Source of the DNA: Desulfurococcales archaeon
Lineage (GTDB): Archaea; Thermoproteota; Thermoprotei_A; Sulfolobales; Acidilobaceae
Length of the DNA stretch: 50,567 bases
Reading direction: 5' to 3'
Assembly (NCBI GenBank): GCA_015521705.1
Contig: WANR01000015.1
Coordinates: 1-50,567 of the forward strand
The position numbers and the translations under genes were made by a program. Shown here one piece after another: positions 1 to 7,450 of this stretch (positions are counted from its first letter, which is position 1; the number at the start of each line of letters is the position of its first letter). Below the pieces are notes generated by a model. That model saw only the letters and a program-made list of their open reading frames with translations. It ran no database searches and was not told the DNA's origin.

Positions 1-54
1 CATTAATACCTGGCCAAAGATAAAGGAGGGCGATCCAAAGCCTAGATATATGAA

Positions 55-162
55 TTTTCAATTCTATTTTTTAGATCGAGGAGCTAGGCCGCCACGTCAC
101 GGCAAGGCCCACGGCTCATACCTCCCTCACCATCTTTCAATTCTATTGCCTAGATCCGGAGC
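55..162. repeat. Pair of CRISPR-like repeats (degenerate mini-array)
   Basis: Two near-identical copies of a roughly 29-base unit lie at 55-84 and 134-162, separated by 49 unrelated bases. Both begin TTTCAATTCTATT and end TAGATC..GGAGC. Many crenarchaeal CRISPR repeats begin (on this strand) with CTTTCAATTCTAT, and the spacer length fits that class. No third copy is visible in the window and no cas gene is nearby, so this is either the end of an array that continues left of the window or a decayed remnant. Confidence 0.4.
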
Positions 163-480
163 GCCTCTCCCACTTTAGACTTATGTGCACATCTAAGTGT
201 TAATAAGCTATCTACCCTGTTGAGTAGAAACCTACAAAACAGGCAACTCAGAGAGTATATTCTTAAGGGTTAATAAGCTTATAATCCATCTTAAGACTTA
301 TAAATCCGAAACGTCTAACTTTAAACCTATGTACATAATTATCAGATGAATCCCGCCTCTCTAAGACTACTTGATCTCTTTCAACTTTATATTGTACCTT
401 TAAGTTTCTATTTCTTCTATCAAGACGTGTCAGCACTCAAGACCTATGAAGAGAGGAGGTATACTGGAATACTATTAAAA
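163..480. other. AT-rich stretch without a credible gene
   Basis: This stretch is much richer in A and T than the rest of the window. The element GTTAATAAGCT occurs twice, at 199-209 and 269-279, in a similar context. An open frame of 64 codons at 346-540 runs into the 3' end of the toxin gene on the other strand. It encodes a low-complexity hydrophobic peptide, has no ribosome binding site, and I do not consider it a gene. The left copy of the 16-bp repeat that flanks vapBC is here. Confidence 0.4.
430..445. repeat. 16-bp direct repeat, left copy flanking vapBC
   Basis: TCAGCACTCAAGACCT occurs here and again, identically, at 1290-1305. The two copies bracket the vapBC genes. Exact 16-mers so close together are very unlikely by chance in non-coding DNA, so this may be a trace of insertion or recombination of the toxin-antitoxin module. 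Confidence 0.6.
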
Positions 481-939
481 TTAATGTCTGTTAGTGTTCC
501 ATGGGCTTACTACTCTATGTTCCTCTTTTTTATGCTTTAAGGTTTCCACGAGCTTTCTATTAGTGGTTAATACTTTTGTTCTGTATTTTTCCGCTATAGC
601 TAGGAATAATGAGTCATAAATTGTTGTCTCGAGTCTTATAGAGAGTTCTATTGTTCTTTGAAGATAGTCTATGTTTCTATGAATTATACATGTATCGTTT
701 ATGAACTTGTGTAGTAATCTGAGATTCTTTAATACGATGTTGCTTGGTTGTTTAAATATCGTTATTCTCTTCCAAGCTGCATTGCTGGTCTCTAAAAATA
801 CTAGCTCTGGTACATGAAGTTCATCGTATTCTTTGATTATCTCTTCAGACCACTCACTATATTCTTCAGGAAAGAATAATGCAAAGAGAGCAGAACTATC
901 AACAACAATGCTCTTAGTACTCACGTTCTCTATCCTCAC
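481..939 (-). CDS. vapC: VapC-type PIN-domain toxin
   Basis: The 152-residue protein has the PIN-domain layout. It starts IVVDSSALFALFFPEE (first catalytic Asp in VDSSAL), has a mid-protein acidic segment VPELVFLETSNAAWK, and ends with TIYDSLFLAIAEKY followed by LTTNRKLVE, which supply the remaining acidic metal ligands. Family members are Mg-dependent ribonucleases that cut tRNA or rRNA and are held inactive by the cognate VapB. The gene follows the antitoxin gene and overlaps it by 26 bases, typical of toxin-antitoxin operons. The locus is AT-rich compared with its surroundings and bracketed by a 16-bp direct repeat, which suggests acquisition. I am confident of the family; the target RNA cannot be read from sequence. 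Confidence 0.85.
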   Translation of the reverse strand: MRIENVSTKSIVVDSSALFALFFPEEYSEWSEEIIKEYDELHVPELVFLETSNAAWKRITIFKQPSNIVLKNLRLLHKFINDTCIIHRNIDYLQRTIELSIRLETTIYDSLFLAIAEKYRTKVLTTNRKLVETLKHKKEEHRVVSPWNTNRH

Positions 940-1162
940 GAATTAACTCGTCGACGGGTATGGGCACTTTATCTAGTTGCTTACGTGCTTCCCTAGCAGC
1001 TCTAAGATAATCTTTCATCAACAACTCTCTAACTCTTCTATTAATGAATGCTCTAACTTCCTCAGCCCAATCAACACCTTTACACTCATCCATTAACTCC
1101 TTAAGTTTTTTAGGAATCCTCACACTAAAGACTACACTCATGGTATACATCTTTGTAGTCAA
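914..1162 (-). CDS. vapB: VapB-type antitoxin
   Basis: An 82-residue protein with an N-terminal ribbon-helix-helix-like segment (SVRIPKKLKELMDECKG followed by WAEEVRAFINRRVREL) and a charged C-terminal tail expected to wrap around the toxin. It should bind VapC and the operon promoter. The frame opens at a TTG (1162). In-frame ATGs at 1150 and 1141 are alternatives. A TATA-like element at about 1185-1195 on the upstream side places transcription start near 1163, so a leaderless message is likely. It is translated just ahead of, and overlapping, vapC. Confidence 0.8.
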   Translation of the reverse strand: MTTKMYTMSVVFSVRIPKKLKELMDECKGVDWAEEVRAFINRRVRELLMKDYLRAAREARKQLDKVPIPVDELIREDREREY

Positions 1163-1493
1163 GTAAAGTATACAGTATGGGGAGGATTATAAATCTTATT
1201 ATACCGCAAAGAAGTTAGAGAGTTTAAGTTGAGATTAAGGAGTGATGAAACGTAAACAAAGATGTAAGACCCAGAATCATGCTTTGTGATCAGCACTCAA
1301 GACCTTCTTCATGGGCTTGGGGCCTCTGGTGCGCCGAGGTCATCACTTGTTTCCCTGTTTAAGTTTTAAATATTCTTGTGGGCACCTATGTATTTATTGC
1401 CTGGCTTGCCTGGGTCTTGTATCTGCCCTTTTGCCCCATGTGTCTTGTGCCCTATTTGCCTGGACTCTGTAGGGCTCTTGGGGGTGGTTAGGG
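1163..1493. other. Intergenic region between vapBC and the PfkB kinase gene
   Basis: The left end contains the vapBC promoter (TATA-like ATTATAAAT around 1187-1195). The second copy of the 16-bp repeat is at 1290-1305. From about 1370 composition changes abruptly from AT-rich to the G-rich composition of the chromosome, marking the edge of the accessory segment. An open frame at 1376-1564 is a chance frame overlapping the kinase start and is not called. Confidence 0.5.
1290..1305. repeat. 16-bp direct repeat, right copy flanking vapBC
   Basis: Exact second copy of TCAGCACTCAAGACCT (first copy at 430-445). It lies about 130 bases upstream of the antitoxin start, just before the change to chromosomal base composition. 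Confidence 0.6.
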
Positions 1494-2327
1494 TTGCCTG
1501 GTTTGGTGATCGTGTCGCCTCCGACGCTGGATTTGATAAGGATTGGTGGGAGGGCTTTCACTAAGCCTGGGGGGCCCGCGCTTTACGGGGGGTTTGGGGC
1601 TAGGCTTGTGGGTGTTAGGGTTTTCTCTGTGGGTCCTGTGGGCTACCTTACGCTGGAGTCTACTAGGGCTGAGAGGCTCCTTGGCGTGGTTAGGGGCGGC
1701 TACTCCACGGCGTCTCCCGGGTTCGTGTTTAGCCACGAGTATGAGGCTGGGTATAGGAGGTCTAGTGTTCTCCACAGGGGCCCGGCTATGGACCCGCAGG
1801 CCGTGCTGGATCTCGTGGATCGTGCCAGGCCCGACATGGCCCTCCTATCGCCCATATACGGGGAGGAGTGGGGCCTGCTGGCCGAGCAGCTGAGGCAGAT
1901 GGTGGACTGCATGGCCCTGGACCTGCAGGGCTACGTGAGGGCGGGGCTCGGCGACTTGTTCCTGGGCGTTGTTAGGGGGAGGTTCACGCTGCTACACGCC
2001 TCGGACGAGGACATAGGGCCGGGGATGCTAGGGAGCCTGGAGTCGAGCGGCTACATAGTGTACACGGCGGGGACGGGGCCAATAAGGATAGTCTATAACA
2101 GGGGGAGGCTGGACCTAACCATTAGGGGCCCCAAGAAAATCGTGGAGGACCCGACGGGGGCCGGGGACATATTCACGGTACTGGCGCTATACAGGTTCTG
2201 CTCCACCTGGGACGTGGAGGAGGCGGTAAAGTACTCCGTCGAGAGGACGCCGCATGCCCTCGAGGCCGTAAACCTGGAACTAGCCAAGATCCTGGAAACG
2301 AGGGGCAGGGGATCCGCGGAGCCCTGA
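1494..2327 (+). CDS. PfkB/ribokinase-family sugar or nucleoside kinase
   Basis: The 277-residue protein has the two hallmark segments of the PfkB superfamily. The N-terminal glycine-rich motif is GGPALYGGFGARLVG (about residues 27-41). Near the C-terminus is DPTGAGDIFTVLAL, whose Asp in GAGD is the catalytic base and whose glycines form the anion hole. It should phosphorylate a hydroxymethyl group of a small sugar or nucleoside with ATP in the cytoplasm. At 277 residues it is slightly short for the family. Translation starts at TTG 1494, behind GGTGGTTAGGG. It is monocistronic and convergent with the nuclease gene that ends five bases later. The substrate cannot be predicted. Confidence 0.75.
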   Translation: MPGLVIVSPPTLDLIRIGGRAFTKPGGPALYGGFGARLVGVRVFSVGPVGYLTLESTRAERLLGVVRGGYSTASPGFVFSHEYEAGYRRSSVLHRGPAMDPQAVLDLVDRARPDMALLSPIYGEEWGLLAEQLRQMVDCMALDLQGYVRAGLGDLFLGVVRGRFTLLHASDEDIGPGMLGSLESSGYIVYTAGTGPIRIVYNRGRLDLTIRGPKKIVEDPTGAGDIFTVLALYRFCSTWDVEEAVKYSVERTPHALEAVNLELAKILETRGRGSAEP

Positions 2328-2332
2328 AAGAG

Positions 2333-2956
2333 TTACCCAGCGATCCGGCGCCGCTTCAGTATCATTGAAATGAGGGCTATTGCTAGCAGCGAGGCTGCAA
2401 CGAAAGCCGCTAGTAGCTGCGTTATCCCCGGCATGCTGCTGGCTGGCTCCCTAGCGGGGCTTTTCTCGAGCTCCTCCCATGGTATGTAGAGTGGTGTCTC
2501 CTCCAGGATCCACTCGTTATCGTGTTCCCACACCTTGGCTAGGCCCTGGGCTACTAGTAGCTTGTTAACGTTAACTCCGTGTGTCTCGTTGTGGTAGGCT
2601 ATGACTACCGCTACCAGCCTCCCGTACCTATCGGTCACGCCCACATCGTCAATGTCTAGGGCCACGGCCTCCCCGAGCGTCAGGCTGGAGAGCGCCCGCG
2701 TGGCCTCCAAAGCCCCAGGCTCTGGCTCGGGCCTCAGCTCTGGAGCGTTTATGTCCGCCAGCCTCACCCTGTACGACTCGCCCTCCCTCAAGCCGAGAGA
2801 GGTGTCTAGTAGCTTCTCTACCCTGCACCAGAAGGTGTCCCCATCTACGACCCTCTCCACGAAGCAGTAAGCGTCTACCTCCAGGGCCTGGGAGGCTAGC
2901 ACTGCTAGTAGTAGCCCTGCAAGTGTCCATGGATCCACGGCGCAGCCCCAGGGCAC
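2333..2956 (-). CDS. Membrane-anchored thermonuclease (SNase-like) protein
   Basis: Residues about 10-26 form a signal-like hydrophobic segment. A staphylococcal-nuclease-type OB-fold domain follows (about 30-150), and a C-terminal membrane helix (about 179-200) ends in KRRR. Nuclease motifs are VVDGDTFW (Asp40), VRLADINAPE (Arg65, Glu73) and TDRYGR (Arg113), matching Asp21, Arg35, Glu43 and Arg87 of the staphylococcal enzyme. The calcium ligand equivalent to Asp40 of that enzyme is Asn here, with an Asp two residues earlier, which might alter metal dependence. The predicted arrangement places the nuclease outside the cell, tethered to the membrane. The GTG start overlaps the stop codon of the upstream BtuF-like gene by one base, so the two are probably translationally coupled. 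A second in-frame GTG seven codons in is an alternative start. Confidence 0.75.
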   Translation of the reverse strand: MPWGCAVDPWTLAGLLLAVLASQALEVDAYCFVERVVDGDTFWCRVEKLLDTSLGLREGESYRVRLADINAPELRPEPEPGALEATRALSSLTLGEAVALDIDDVGVTDRYGRLVAVVIAYHNETHGVNVNKLLVAQGLAKVWEHDNEWILEETPLYIPWEELEKSPAREPASSMPGITQLLAAFVAASLLAIALISMILKRRRIAG

Positions 2957-3795
2957 TAGGCCTTCTCGCCAAGCACCCTCTTAACCCTCTCAGCGATCTT
3001 AGCCAGGTCCTCAATGAGGCTCGGGCCGTAGTGTGCCAGCGTGTCTGGTTCTAGTAGTAGGATCCTCCCAGTCCTGAGGGCTTCCAGCCCCCCAAGGCCT
3101 CTCTTCTCTAGGTCCCTCCTCACGTCCTCGAGGGTGAACCTCTTGTAGGGGCTGGGCTCGTAGAGTATGGCATCGGGGTTGAACTCTTTGATCCTTGAGG
3201 GGTCGGGGTTGGTGATCCAGGTTACCCTCTCCCTGGAGAAGGGGGTCTCGGCTCCCATGTACTCCAGGGCGTCGCTTATATAGCTGTGGCCTCCCGCAGT
3301 CACGGGGCCTCCGAGGAAGACCTCGTAGTATAGCCTGACACCCTCGAGGGACCCGGCTAGTCTCGATAGTAGCTGTGAGAGTCCCCGGGCTAGGCGCCTG
3401 GCCTCCCCTATCCTACCGGTGACGTAGCCCACTGTGACTATCTCGTCCAGGACGCCGTGTATGGAGACGGGCAGGGGTACGGGGAACACTGTGAACCCCT
3501 TCTCCACGAGGGTCTCAACCACGCCCATCTGGGCTCCCGTGGTCGTGAGGACTAGGTCTGGGCTGAGCGAGGAGAGCTTGTCCACCTCGACCTTATAGTA
3601 GCTCCCCACCTTGGGCTTCTCCCTGGCCCTCTCGGGCTTGTGGCAGAAGTAGCTGACGCCAGCTATCCTATCCTCCAGGCCTAGCAGGTACAGGGTCTCA
3701 GTTATCGCGGGCGAGAGGCTCACGATCCTCTCGGGCGACTCGGGGACCTCCACCTCCCTACCCAGGTACTCCGAGTAAAGCCTAACCTTGCCCAC
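2956..3795 (-). CDS. BtuF-like corrinoid/metal-binding protein without signal peptide
   Basis: The 279-residue protein is a type III (helical-backbone) substrate-binding protein. It has PERIVSLSPAITETLYLLGLEDRIAGVSYFC near residues 21-51, VEVDKLSSLSPDLVLTT, and a second lobe ending in RILLLEPDTLAHYGPSL. Homologues bind cobalamin or iron chelates for ABC importers and carry a lipoprotein signal. Here the protein begins directly at the mature domain (GTG 3795) with no signal peptide, lipobox or membrane helix, so it looks cytoplasmic. No transporter permease or ATPase accompanies it. It is divergent from a B12-dependent mutase across an 86-base gap containing a perfect palindrome. I infer a role in intracellular corrinoid handling or sensing for that mutase. 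The family call is secure, the role is not. Confidence 0.7.
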   Translation of the reverse strand: MGKVRLYSEYLGREVEVPESPERIVSLSPAITETLYLLGLEDRIAGVSYFCHKPERAREKPKVGSYYKVEVDKLSSLSPDLVLTTTGAQMGVVETLVEKGFTVFPVPLPVSIHGVLDEIVTVGYVTGRIGEARRLARGLSQLLSRLAGSLEGVRLYYEVFLGGPVTAGGHSYISDALEYMGAETPFSRERVTWITNPDPSRIKEFNPDAILYEPSPYKRFTLEDVRRDLEKRGLGGLEALRTGRILLLEPDTLAHYGPSLIEDLAKIAERVKRVLGEKA

Positions 3796-3808
3796 CGCAG
3801 AGCACCAC

Positions 3809-3825
3809 CTGGATACCGTATCCAG
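3809..3825. promoter_or_regulatory. Perfect 17-base palindrome between btuF-like and mutase genes
   Basis: CTGGATACCGTATCCAG is a perfect inverted repeat with 8-base arms around a single central base. It sits 14 bases upstream of the BtuF-like start and just before a TATA-like element of the mutase gene. Position and symmetry suggest a dimeric repressor operator controlling both divergent transcripts. Confidence 0.55.
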
Positions 3826-3830
3826 TTCTG

Positions 3831-3843
3831 TTTAGGTATAATC
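3831..3843 (+). promoter_or_regulatory. Probable TATA box of the mutase operon
   Basis: TTTAGGTATAATC lies about 45 bases upstream of the ATG at 3882, directly next to the palindrome. An archaeal transcript would begin about 25 bases downstream, giving a short leader. Confidence 0.4.
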
Positions 3844-3881
3844 ACCTCTTAATAACTAATAATCCCCAAGGATATAAGTAA

Positions 3882-5597
3882 ATGGGGGAGGCAAGCCCCA
3901 TGCCCTTGTTCGACGAGAAGTCGCTCGAGAGGCTCGAGAAGGAGATAGAGAGGTGGGAGAGGGAAGTAGTCCCCCAGTGGCTCAAGAGACTCCCCGAGAG
4001 GATGGAGGAGTTCACCACCCTCAGCGGGATCCCTGTCAAGAGGGTCTACACGCCGCTAGACCTCAGGGGCTTCGACTACATGGAGAAGCTCGGCCTCCCA
4101 GGCGAGTACCCCTACACCCGGGGGATACACGCCACCATGTACAGGGCCAGGATCTGGACAATGAGGATGTTCAGCGGTTACGGGGGCCCCGAGGAGACTA
4201 ACCAGAGGCTCAAGTACCTCATAAAGCACGGGGAGACCGGGCTGAGCCTTGCATTCGACTACCCCACCCTCATAGGCCTAGACCCCGACGACCCAATGGC
4301 CAGGGGCGAGGTAGGCATCGTAGGGGTAAGCGTTCCCACGGTTGTAGACATGGAGGTCATATTCAGGGACATCAACCTGGGAGAGGTCACAACCAACATG
4401 ACGATAAACCCGCCCGCCCCCGTGCTACTCTCCTTCTACGTGGCCGTCGCCGAGAAGCAGGGCGTCCCCTACCACAAGATCGGGGGCACAACGCAGAACG
4501 ACCCCCTGAAGGAGTTCATTGCACAGAAGAGCTACGTGTTCCCCCCGGAGCCGGCCGTGAAGATAGCCATGGACCTGGTGGAGTGGAGCATTAGGAACCT
4601 GCCCAAGTGGAACCCGATAAGCATTAGCGGCTACCACATAAGGGAGGCGGGGGCCACGGCTGTCCAGGAGCTCGCCTTCACCCTGGCCGATGGGATCGAG
4701 TATGTGAGGCAGCTTAGGGCCAGGGGCATGGACGTCGACGAGTTCGCCCCCAGGCTCAGCTTCTTCTTCGATGCCCACATAAACTTCTTCGAGGAGATAG
4801 CCAAGTTCAGGGCCGCTAGGAGGATGTGGGCCAGGATCATGAGGGAGTGGTTCGGCGCCAGGAAGGCTAGGAGCATGTGGCTCAGGTTCCACACTCAGAC
4901 GGCGGGCGTTTCCCTCACGGCCCAGCAGCCCTGGCTGAACATAGTGAGGACAGCCATAGAGGCCCTGGCAGCAGTCCTCGGGGGGACCCAGAGCCTGCAC
5001 ACAAACGCGTTCGACGAGCCATTCAGGGTGCCAAGCGAGCTCGCAGCCAAGATAGCTTTGAGGACCCAGCAGGTGATAGCGTACGAGACCGGGGTGGCCG
5101 ATGTGATAGACCCCCTAGGGGGCAGCTATTACGTGGAGTGGCTAACAGACGAGATGGAGGAGAGGGCTTGGAGGATCATAGAAAGGATAGAGAGAATGGG
5201 GGGGATGCTCGAGGCCGTCAAGAAGGGATACCCCCAGAGGGAGGTCACTGAGGCCTCCTACCAGTTCCAGAGGGAGGTCGAAGAGGGGAAGAGGCTCATA
5301 GTAGGGGTGAACATATTCAGGGAGGAGGACGAAGAGGAGATAAGGAAGGTCCCGCTGCTAGAATTCGACCAGGAGGAGATAGAAAGGAGGCAGGTCGAGA
5401 GGGTTAGGAGGGTTAGGGAGGCGAGGGACAGGGCCAGGTGGGAGAGGGCCCTAAGCGAGCTGAGGAGGGCCGCCGAGAGGGGAGAGAACCTGATGCCATA
5501 CATACTGGGCGCCGTCAAGGCTTACGCCACTCTGGGCGAGATAATGGGCACCCTTAAGGGGGTGTACGGCACCTATGTCGAGCCCCCCATCTACTAG
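3882..5597 (+). CDS. B12-dependent acyl-CoA mutase, large catalytic subunit (isobutyryl-CoA mutase-like pocket)
   Basis: The 571-residue protein covers the TIM-barrel catalytic domain of the methylmalonyl-CoA mutase family and lacks the C-terminal B12 domain, which is encoded by the next gene. Family motifs are [20 protein letters not shown] (77-96), [14 protein letters not shown] (203-216), [14 protein letters not shown] with His252 (His244 in Propionibacterium mutase) and LHTNAFDE. Methylmalonyl-CoA mutases have Tyr89 and Arg207 contacting the carboxylate. The equivalent residues here are Phe97 and Gln215, the same 118-residue spacing, and these are the residues of isobutyryl-CoA mutase. 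Chemistry would be a reversible carbon-skeleton rearrangement of a short acyl-CoA without a free carboxylate. The ATG at 3882 is used here; an in-frame ATG six codons later is possible. The gene overlaps the small-subunit gene by 23 bases. Confidence 0.9.
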   Translation: MGEASPMPLFDEKSLERLEKEIERWEREVVPQWLKRLPERMEEFTTLSGIPVKRVYTPLDLRGFDYMEKLGLPGEYPYTRGIHATMYRARIWTMRMFSGYGGPEETNQRLKYLIKHGETGLSLAFDYPTLIGLDPDDPMARGEVGIVGVSVPTVVDMEVIFRDINLGEVTTNMTINPPAPVLLSFYVAVAEKQGVPYHKIGGTTQNDPLKEFIAQKSYVFPPEPAVKIAMDLVEWSIRNLPKWNPISISGYHIREAGATAVQELAFTLADGIEYVRQLRARGMDVDEFAPRLSFFFDAHINFFEEIAKFRAARRMWARIMREWFGARKARSMWLRFHTQTAGVSLTAQQPWLNIVRTAIEALAAVLGGTQSLHTNAFDEPFRVPSELAAKIALRTQQVIAYETGVADVIDPLGGSYYVEWLTDEMEERAWRIIERIERMGGMLEAVKKGYPQREVTEASYQFQREVEEGKRLIVGVNIFREEDEEEIRKVPLLEFDQEEIERRQVERVRRVREARDRARWERALSELRRAAERGENLMPYILGAVKAYATLGEIMGTLKGVYGTYVEPPIY

Positions 5598-6024
5598 TGG
5601 TAAGAGGGTGAAGGTCCTAGTAGCAAAGCTGGGCATAGACGGGCACGACAGGGGGGCCAAGGTCATAGCCAGGGCCCTGAGAGACGCGGGCTTCGAGGTC
5701 GTCTACACGGGCATAAGGCAGACACCCATGCAGGTGGCCATGGCAGCCGTGCAGGAGGACGTTGACGTCATAGGTGTTAGCATGCTCAGCGGGGCCCACA
5801 TGTCGCACATGAGGGAGCTAATGAAGAGGCTGGAAGAGCTGGGCGCGAGCGACATACCAGTAGTCCTGGGAGGCACAATACCAATACCAGACATAGAGCC
5901 CCTCAAGAGGATCGGCGTGAGGGAAGTGTTCCTGCCGGGGACGAGCCTCAGAGAGATAGTAGAGCACGTTAGAAGGCTCGCGGAGGAGAAGAGGGCCCTG
6001 GAAAGAGAGATCCTGGGACAGTAA
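5575..6024 (+). CDS. B12-binding small subunit of the acyl-CoA mutase
   Basis: The 149-residue protein is a stand-alone cobalamin-binding Rossmann-like domain. It has [10 protein letters not shown] (the DxHxxG motif whose His is the lower axial cobalt ligand), [15 protein letters not shown] (the SxL segment) and VVLGGTIP (the GG motif), the three signatures of the family. It should assemble with the large subunit encoded immediately upstream, with which it overlaps by 23 bases. The N-terminal nine residues are poorly conserved, so initiation at a slightly later GTG (VKVLVAK) is possible. The G-protein chaperone of such mutases, MeaB, is encoded separately at 12.9-13.9 kb. Confidence 0.9.
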   Translation: MSSPPSTSGKRVKVLVAKLGIDGHDRGAKVIARALRDAGFEVVYTGIRQTPMQVAMAAVQEDVDVIGVSMLSGAHMSHMRELMKRLEELGASDIPVVLGGTIPIPDIEPLKRIGVREVFLPGTSLREIVEHVRRLAEEKRALEREILGQ

Positions 6025-6026
6025 CG

Positions 6027-7322
6027 CTACGCGTAGAAGCCATTCTTCTTCATGTACTCCTCCAACTCCCCGATCCTCTCAAGGAGGAACCTCTTAATAG
6101 CGTCGTCGACAAGCCTCTCCTCCATGCTGACACCCTTAGCCCTGAGAGCCTCCTTGACCTCCCTCAGGGGATCCGGGCTCTCGCTGGGCTTGGCTATGGA
6201 TTCAAGTAGATCCACTAGGCTCTCCAAAGAGCCCCTGTCACCCATCTCGACGCCGTCCAGCACTTGGAGCCCTCGCTCTTCCAGGTAGGACCTAACCTCT
6301 CGTGGAACCCTTTTCCTGGAGACTAGGATCATTTCGTCGGGCTTGAATGTCTCCTTATAGAGTGCGACGATCTTGTACTCCTTCAGCCTCAGACCCCTCT
6401 CCCTCCTTTCTTCTCCCCCGCCCCCATACTCTACGCCAAGTATGTCTGCCAGGCCCTTGTGCAGGCCCTCGAGCCACTTGCTCATCCATTCCTCAGCGCT
6501 TATGGGCCTAGCGAAGGATCCCCGGAGCTCTCTCGCCCTCTCATACCAGTCCTCGAGCTCCTTGCATTCTATTATGACGCTAGGCCTGAGTATTGGAGGC
6601 CCGGTACGGCTCCTAGAAACGATGTCCATGACCCTCCCAGGGTACACCATTATGTCTGGCCTGAGCGATACGTAGAGGCGCCAAGCATCCCTCAGGTCCC
6701 TAGAGTCGCCCCACCCCACGGGCCTGGGCGCTTCCAGGAAGAAGCTCAGCTCCCCCCGGGGGAGCCTCACTATGGCGTTAGGCGGTATACTCCCAGACCT
6801 CTGCCTCCCAGTCCTCTCGAGAAGTATGAAGCCGTGCTCCGGGTATATGAGGCGCCCACCCCTCTCACCCATCAGGGATAGGAGGGAGGCGAAAACCCAC
6901 GACTGGTAGACGCTCCTCATATTGGTCCTGAAGCTGGTGTTGAGTGCAGACACAGCCTTCGCAGAGAACTCCTGCACCCCTATCCTGCCCCTCACAAGGT
7001 CAAAGGTGTACTGGAAGAGCTTCTTCCTCAAGTGCCCGCGCGGATCCCTCATAAAGCTCCTAAGCTCCTTGGTCAAGAGCCACCCATAGGCCCCGAGGCT
7101 CCTAGCAGACCTATCCAGCTCCCTGGACAGGGTCTCGATCCAGGCGCGGGCCTCCCCGAGAAGCTCCTCCCCTATGACGGCCGAGACGATCCTGTCCTTG
7201 AACTCCTCTAGGAGCTCTTCAGCCCTGCCAGCCCTGAAAACTATCCTCCCTCCCCTGTACTCGACAAAGCCCCTGACTCTCTCGATTATAGAGTAGAGGG
7301 GCTCGTCGATTATGGACGCCAA
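6027..7322 (-). CDS. Uncharacterised protein with PD-(D/E)XK nuclease-like motif
   Basis: The 431-residue protein is not one I recognise. The first half is helical and charged. In the middle, LRPDIMVYPG (residues 220-229, Asp223) is followed after about 28 residues by PSVIIECKELEDW (Glu252, Lys254). The spacing of P-D and hydrophobic-E-C-K matches the PD-(D/E)XK nuclease fold. The C-terminal third is rich in charged helices. If the motif is real, the protein is probably a Mg-dependent DNA endonuclease, for example of a restriction or repair system. A DNA methyltransferase gene lies 1.8 kb away on the other strand, but three genes intervene. The start is TTG 7322. It is convergent with the mutase small-subunit gene, with two bases between them. 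No homology search was possible. Confidence 0.6.
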   Translation of the reverse strand: MASIIDEPLYSIIERVRGFVEYRGGRIVFRAGRAEELLEEFKDRIVSAVIGEELLGEARAWIETLSRELDRSARSLGAYGWLLTKELRSFMRDPRGHLRKKLFQYTFDLVRGRIGVQEFSAKAVSALNTSFRTNMRSVYQSWVFASLLSLMGERGGRLIYPEHGFILLERTGRQRSGSIPPNAIVRLPRGELSFFLEAPRPVGWGDSRDLRDAWRLYVSLRPDIMVYPGRVMDIVSRSRTGPPILRPSVIIECKELEDWYERARELRGSFARPISAEEWMSKWLEGLHKGLADILGVEYGGGGEERRERGLRLKEYKIVALYKETFKPDEMILVSRKRVPREVRSYLEERGLQVLDGVEMGDRGSLESLVDLLESIAKPSESPDPLREVKEALRAKGVSMEERLVDDAIKRFLLERIGELEEYMKKNGFYA

Positions 7323-7450
7323 CGAGGGGCACCCGCTAGCCAGTCTTCCCCTTAAACCCCCCGGTTAACGCGGCATCTACCCATCTATATATCTTGAGGT
7401 TGGCAGGCCCTCTGGCAACTGGAAGCCATCCCCTAGGGCAGGGCCCTTTA

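Noticed and set aside
199-279. Two GTTAATAAGCT copies as an operator pair or CRISPR relic
   Set aside because: The unit is short and AT-rich in AT-rich DNA, with no adjacent gene start, so chance is likely.
346-540. 64-codon plus-strand frame encoding a hydrophobic peptide
   Set aside because: It overlaps the end of vapC on the other strand, has no ribosome binding site and is explained by AT-rich, low-complexity sequence.
4425-5000. Long minus-strand frame inside the mutase gene
   Set aside because: Shadow frame: GC-rich codon bias of the mutase leaves few stops on the opposite strand, and the product has no recognisable features.
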